Assembly: GCA_030636245.1 (NCBI GenBank)
Contig: DAOVXI010000052.1
Coordinates: 1 to 9,148 of the forward strand
From: Deltaproteobacteria bacterium
GTDB lineage: Bacteria; Desulfobacterota; GWC2-55-46; DRQE01
Direction of reading: 5' to 3'
Length of the DNA stretch: 9,148 nt
This document shows positions 6,329-9,148 of this stretch, piece by piece; the first letter of the stretch is position 1; each line of letters begins with the position of its first letter. The notes under the pieces were generated by a model. That model was not told the DNA's origin. It searched no databases and saw only the letters and a program-made list of their open reading frames with translations. The position numbers and the translations under genes were made by a program.

Positions 6329-7042
6329 ATGGCTTTAAAGTATAAGAGGATACTCCTGAAACTCTCAGGCGAAGCCCTTATGGGCGAGCAAGCATATGGC
6401 GTTGACCCCGCTGTGGTTGATGGTATTGCTGAGGAGATAAAGGAAATTCACGCCATGGGCGTCGAGATAGCGATAGTTATCGGAGGCGGCAACATCTTCA
6501 GAGGTATTGAAGGTAGCGCAAAGGGTATGGACAGAGCAACAGCGGATTATGTCGGCATGCTGGCAACGGTCATAAACGGCCTTACCCTTCAGGACGCTCT
6601 TGAGAAAAAAGATATAATGACACGGGTTCTTTCAGCCATAGAGATGAAGGAACTCGCAGAGAGCTACATAAGACGCCGTGCCGTACGTCATATTGAAAAA
6701 GGCAGGGTTGTGATCTTCGCGGCCGGCACCGGCAACCCATACTTCACAACCGACACGGCTGCTTCACTCAGGGCAATGGAGATAAACGCCGAGGTTATCC
6801 TTAAAGCCACTAAAGTCGATGGTGTCTATGACTCAGACCCCATGACCAACAAGGACGCCGTGATGTTCGATCATATTACTTATATTGATGTGCTACAAAA
6901 AGGGCTAAAGGTCATGGACTCGACCGCCGTATCACTTTGCATGGACAACAGCCTTCCTATCGTCGTATTTAATCTTAAAAACAATGGCAATATCAAGAAG
7001 GTGATCCAGGGCGCCAAGGTCGGTACGACCGTTACGGCCTAA
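6329..7042 (+). CDS. pyrH: UMP kinase (uridylate kinase)
   Basis: UMP kinase phosphorylates UMP to UDP with ATP, a committed step of pyrimidine nucleotide supply; the bacterial enzyme is a hexamer of the amino acid kinase fold. The motifs are complete: KRILLKLSGEAL at 6-17, IGGGNIFRG at 51-59, DRATADYVGMLAT at 68-80, the UMP/ATP-site segment AAGTGNPYFTTDTAA at 131-145, KATKVDGVYDSDP at 159-171 and VMDSTAVS at 195-202. Its 237 residues are the normal length. The start matches the family N-terminus and no in-frame start exists between it and the TAA at 6302. The 20 bases before the ATG are pyrimidine-rich and lack a ribosome site; the nearest (GAAGGGA, 6293-6299) is 29 bases away. It lies 63 bases after tsf, in the usual operon position. 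Confidence 0.98.
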   Translation: MALKYKRILLKLSGEALMGEQAYGVDPAVVDGIAEEIKEIHAMGVEIAIVIGGGNIFRGIEGSAKGMDRATADYVGMLATVINGLTLQDALEKKDIMTRVLSAIEMKELAESYIRRRAVRHIEKGRVVIFAAGTGNPYFTTDTAASLRAMEINAEVILKATKVDGVYDSDPMTNKDAVMFDHITYIDVLQKGLKVMDSTAVSLCMDNSLPIVVFNLKNNGNIKKVIQGAKVGTTVTA

Positions 7043-7067
7043 TATTTTCTTTCGGAGATATATTATT

Positions 7068-7622
7068 ATGGAATCAGTGTTTAAAGAAGCAGAAGAAAAG
7101 ATGGATAAAACTATCGCCGCTTTCAGGCATGAGTTATCCAAGATAAGAACAGGCAGAGCCTCCGTTACAATGATCGAGGATATCAAGGTTGATTATTATG
7201 GAAACCTTTCTCCTCTGAATCAGGTAGCGACACTTGCGGTTCCGGAAAGCAGGCTCATAACCATTCAGCCGTGGGATATATCTCAACTCCCGGACATTGA
7301 AAAGGCGATAAGTGGTGCCGACCTTGGGCTTAATCCGTCTAACGACGGCAAGATAATCAGGATACAGGTGCCCTCGCTTACGGAAGAGCGCAGGAAAGAG
7401 TATGTGAAGCTTGCGAAGAAGTACGGCGAAGAGGCCAAGGTCTCTGTAAGGAACTCAAGAAGGGATGCCAACGAGTCGCTTAAGAAGCTTGAGAAGGATA
7501 AAGAGATAACCGAGGATGATCTTAAGAAGGGTCAGCATAAGGTCCAGGAGCTGACTGACGCGAAGATAAAGATGCTTGATGAGATACTTGAAAAGAAGGA
7601 ACAGGACATAATGGAGGTCTAA
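7068..7622 (+). CDS. frr: Ribosome recycling factor
   Basis: Ribosome recycling factor works with EF-G in the cytoplasm to split the post-termination ribosome and release mRNA and tRNA. Its 184 residues match the usual 185. Visible family features are KIRTGRAS at 25-32, the VDYYG start of the second domain at 41-45, LNPSNDGKIIRI at 88-99, and the long charged helix segment beginning PSLTEERRKEYVKLAKKYG at 102-120 and continuing through SRRDANE. GGAGA (7054-7058) lies nine bases before the ATG. The gene follows pyrH by only 25 bases. Its TAA stop (7620-7622) is part of the 5' arm of a terminator-like hairpin that separates it from uppS. Confidence 0.98.
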   Translation: MESVFKEAEEKMDKTIAAFRHELSKIRTGRASVTMIEDIKVDYYGNLSPLNQVATLAVPESRLITIQPWDISQLPDIEKAISGADLGLNPSNDGKIIRIQVPSLTEERRKEYVKLAKKYGEEAKVSVRNSRRDANESLKKLEKDKEITEDDLKKGQHKVQELTDAKIKMLDEILEKKEQDIMEV

Positions 7623-7643
7623 GCCAAGGGCTTGGATTTTTTT
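7617..7643 (+). terminator. Terminator- or attenuator-like hairpin between frr and uppS
   Basis: Bases 7617-7625 (GTCTAAGCC) can pair with 7629-7637 (GGCTTGGAT) over nine positions including two G-U pairs, with an AAG loop. Six more T residues follow (7638-7643), directly before the uppS ATG at 7645. That is the layout of an intrinsic terminator, although the stem has only moderate GC content. Because uppS and cdsA must be expressed from this operon or from a nearby promoter, partial termination or start-site control is more likely than a full stop. Confidence 0.5.
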
Positions 7644-7644
7644 A

Positions 7645-8379
7645 ATGATGGAAAACAATATCCCTACTCATATCGCTATCATAATGGACGGCAACGGACG
7701 CTGGGCAGAGAGCCGTGGCGATAGCCGGATAAGCGGCCATAAAAAGGGCGTTAGTGTCGCAAAGAACATTGTGACCTACTCCTCGGAGATAGGCGTTCAG
7801 TACCTTACCCTTTATACATTCTCCAAAGAGAACTGGAATCGTCCTGCCTATGAGGTCAACATGCTTATGGGTTTTATCGAGAAGCACTTAACAAAAGAGG
7901 GCGGTGGCCTTAAAGAAAATAATATACGTTTTCGGATGATAGGTAATGTTGATGACCTTCCCGCAAAAGCAAGAAGGGCCGTAAAGAATGTTGAGGAGCT
8001 TACGAAAGACTGCACAGGGATGTTACTTCAGCTCGCAATAAGTTATAGCGGCAGGGATGAGATAGTTATGGCCGCAAAGAAGATCGCCGAGCGGGTTGTG
8101 AACGGCGAGATGGATATTGAAGATATAAATGAAGAAAGCTTAAGCGCCTCACTTTATACCAGCGGTGTGCCGGATCCGGATCTTCTTATAAGAACGAGTG
8201 GAGAAAGCCGCATTTCCAACTTCCTGCTCTGGCAGCTCGCCTACACTGAGCTTTACGTGACCGACATACTGTGGCCGGACTTTACATCTGAAGATCTGAT
8301 CCGTGCCATAGAGGATTATGCAAGCCGCCAAAGACGCTTCGGTCTTACCGGAGGTCAGCTTGTCGGTGTTGCCGGGTAA
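7645..8379 (+). CDS. uppS: Isoprenyl transferase (undecaprenyl diphosphate synthase)
   Basis: This cis-prenyltransferase extends farnesyl diphosphate with isopentenyl diphosphate, normally to the C55 carrier lipid used for peptidoglycan and surface polysaccharide assembly. It acts at the cytoplasmic face of the membrane. Conserved blocks are HIAIIMDGNGRWA at 9-21 (metal-binding Asp15), GHKKGV at 31-36, YTFSKENWNRP at 57-67, ISYSGRDEI at 132-140, and PDPDLLIRTSGESRISNFLL at 176-195 followed by AYTELYVTDILWPDF. The length, 244 residues, is typical. Two ATG codons stand in tandem (7645 and 7648) and either may be used. Ribosome-site candidates (AAGGG 7626-7630, GGA 7634-7636) lie within the upstream hairpin, suggesting that translation is coupled to that of frr. 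The exact chain length of the product cannot be read from sequence. Confidence 0.97.
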   Translation: MMENNIPTHIAIIMDGNGRWAESRGDSRISGHKKGVSVAKNIVTYSSEIGVQYLTLYTFSKENWNRPAYEVNMLMGFIEKHLTKEGGGLKENNIRFRMIGNVDDLPAKARRAVKNVEELTKDCTGMLLQLAISYSGRDEIVMAAKKIAERVVNGEMDIEDINEESLSASLYTSGVPDPDLLIRTSGESRISNFLLWQLAYTELYVTDILWPDFTSEDLIRAIEDYASRQRRFGLTGGQLVGVAG

Positions 8380-8433
8380 TAACGTAATAGAATCCAACCT
8401 TAAGCCTGAATAAATTAACTTTACAACATAAGT

Positions 8434-8447
8434 GGGAGGCTCCAATT
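8434..8447 (+). promoter_or_regulatory. Strong ribosome binding site leading to an ATT start codon (cdsA)
   Basis: GGGAGG (8434-8439) is followed after five bases by ATT (8445-8447), in frame with cdsA. No ATG, GTG or TTG in this frame lies between the upstream TAG (8388-8390) and the beginning of the conserved protein. This site decides the start call for cdsA. Confidence 0.6.
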
Positions 8448-9148
8448 CTTAAAAGGATACTTAGCGGGATAATACTTATCCCTGTCGTAGTCGCTCTGAT
8501 ACTTTATGCGCCACTTTTGTGGCTTGCGGTTCTTATAACCGTCATCAGCCTTGTTGCGCTCAGGGAGTACACGGCGATAACCTCAAAGGTAACCGACGGC
8601 AGCGGAAAGCTTTCGAAGTGGGGACTATACTTAACAGGCTTTATGCCGCTTGTGATATTCCTTATTAGCGGCCCTGACTTGTTGGAGCTTGAGGGAATTG
8701 CGGCATGGTCTGTTATTTCTTTTCTTCTTTTGATAGCTCCTTTGCTCGTGTTGTCTTTTCTTCTTTTATCGGTGCTTGTTATCTTTGAAAAGGGGGAGAC
8801 CGAGCAGCGCTTCAATCGCCTTGTCTATGCAACCTCAGGCATGTTGTACATCCCGCTTCTCTTAACCCACCTTATTTTCATAGTTACGATGAATCAGGGA
8901 AGATGGTGGCTCTTGCTTCTTTTGATCATTGTCTGGAGTAATGATACCTTCGCGTACTTTACCGGCAGGGCTATCGGACGTAAAAAAATGTGTCCCGGCA
9001 TAAGCCCGGGCAAGACCATTGAGGGCGCTATCGGTGGTATAGTAGGAGGCATTATAGCGGCGCTTGTCTTTGTGTACTTTACTCCTTTAAGTCTTGTGGT
9101 GTTGCCCATTATAGTGCTGGCCCTGCTTGTAGGGGTATTCTCTATAAT
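8445..9148 (+). CDS. cdsA: Phosphatidate cytidylyltransferase (CDP-diglyceride synthase), 3' end missing
   Basis: CdsA is the inner-membrane enzyme that joins CTP and phosphatidic acid to make CDP-diacylglycerol, the precursor of bacterial phospholipids. The window holds about 234 residues of a protein usually near 270. Most of it is strongly hydrophobic, consistent with the multi-span fold. The diagnostic segments are WSNDTFAYFTGRAIGRKK (164-181) and ISPGKTIEGAIGG (186-198); the C-terminal CdsA signature lies beyond the end. The frame is open from 8391, but it contains no standard start codon until a TTG at 8517, and its first ATG (8643) would remove about 66 residues. Reading ATT at 8445 as the start gives (M)LKRILSGIILIPVVV, just like ordinary CdsA N-termini, with GGGAGG five bases upstream. 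It follows uppS by 65 bases. Confidence 0.9.
   Translation, partial: MLKRILSGIILIPVVVALILYAPLLWLAVLITVISLVALREYTAITSKVTDGSGKLSKWGLYLTGFMPLVIFLISGPDLLELEGIAAWSVISFLLLIAPLLVLSFLLLSVLVIFEKGETEQRFNRLVYATSGMLYIPLLLTHLIFIVTMNQGRWWLLLLLIIVWSNDTFAYFTGRAIGRKKMCPGISPGKTIEGAIGGIVGGIIAALVFVYFTPLSLVVLPIIVLALLVGVFSI

Noticed and set aside
7018..7030. GGTCG/CGACC hairpin near the end of pyrH
   Set aside because: It is a short stem inside coding sequence with no T-tract; such stems are expected by chance.
8643..9148. cdsA starting at its first in-frame ATG (8643)
   Set aside because: That would remove about 66 conserved residues, including the first membrane spans, and has no ribosome site. ATT at 8445 explains the data better.

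Overview
This window is ordinary bacterial chromosome. It holds two well-known gene clusters facing away from each other, plus the tail of a response regulator. I found no mobile element, CRISPR array, RNA gene, phage gene or new multi-gene system. The less ordinary points are control signals: an apparent ATT start codon on cdsA, a terminator-like hairpin between frr and uppS, and a structured promoter/leader ahead of rpsB.

Organism: the translation and envelope gene order rpsB-tsf-pyrH-frr-uppS-cdsA is typical of Gram-negative bacteria. The short (208-residue) EF-Ts, the MoxR/DUF58/TgpA trio and a mid-range G+C content fit a deltaproteobacterial (Desulfobacterota) or Nitrospirota-like lineage. 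That placement is inference and is only modestly supported.

Layout: positions 1-333 (+) encode the end of a CheY-like receiver domain whose beginning lies outside the window. It converges with, and overlaps by 14 bases, the end of a three-gene minus-strand operon. That operon reads from a promoter near 4417-4446: a MoxR-family AAA+ ATPase (4370-3432), a membrane-anchored DUF58 protein (3432-2350) and a TgpA-type transglutaminase (2353-320). Its genes are joined by 1-base and 4-base stop/start overlaps. The 353-base divergent gap (4371-4723) holds promoters for both directions and a folded rpsB leader. To the right (+ strand) come ribosomal protein S2, EF-Ts, UMP kinase, ribosome recycling factor, undecaprenyl diphosphate synthase and CDP-diglyceride synthase, the last cut by the window end.

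How they fit together: the right-hand operon couples ribosome building and the translation cycle (S2, EF-Ts, RRF) to pyrimidine nucleotide supply (PyrH) and to lipid precursors for cell wall and membrane (UppS, CdsA). The left-hand operon probably does envelope protein work: a MoxR chaperone-type ATPase acts with a DUF58 partner, and the TgpA protein places a transglutaminase/protease-like domain outside the inner membrane. The substrates of that trio are not visible from the sequence.
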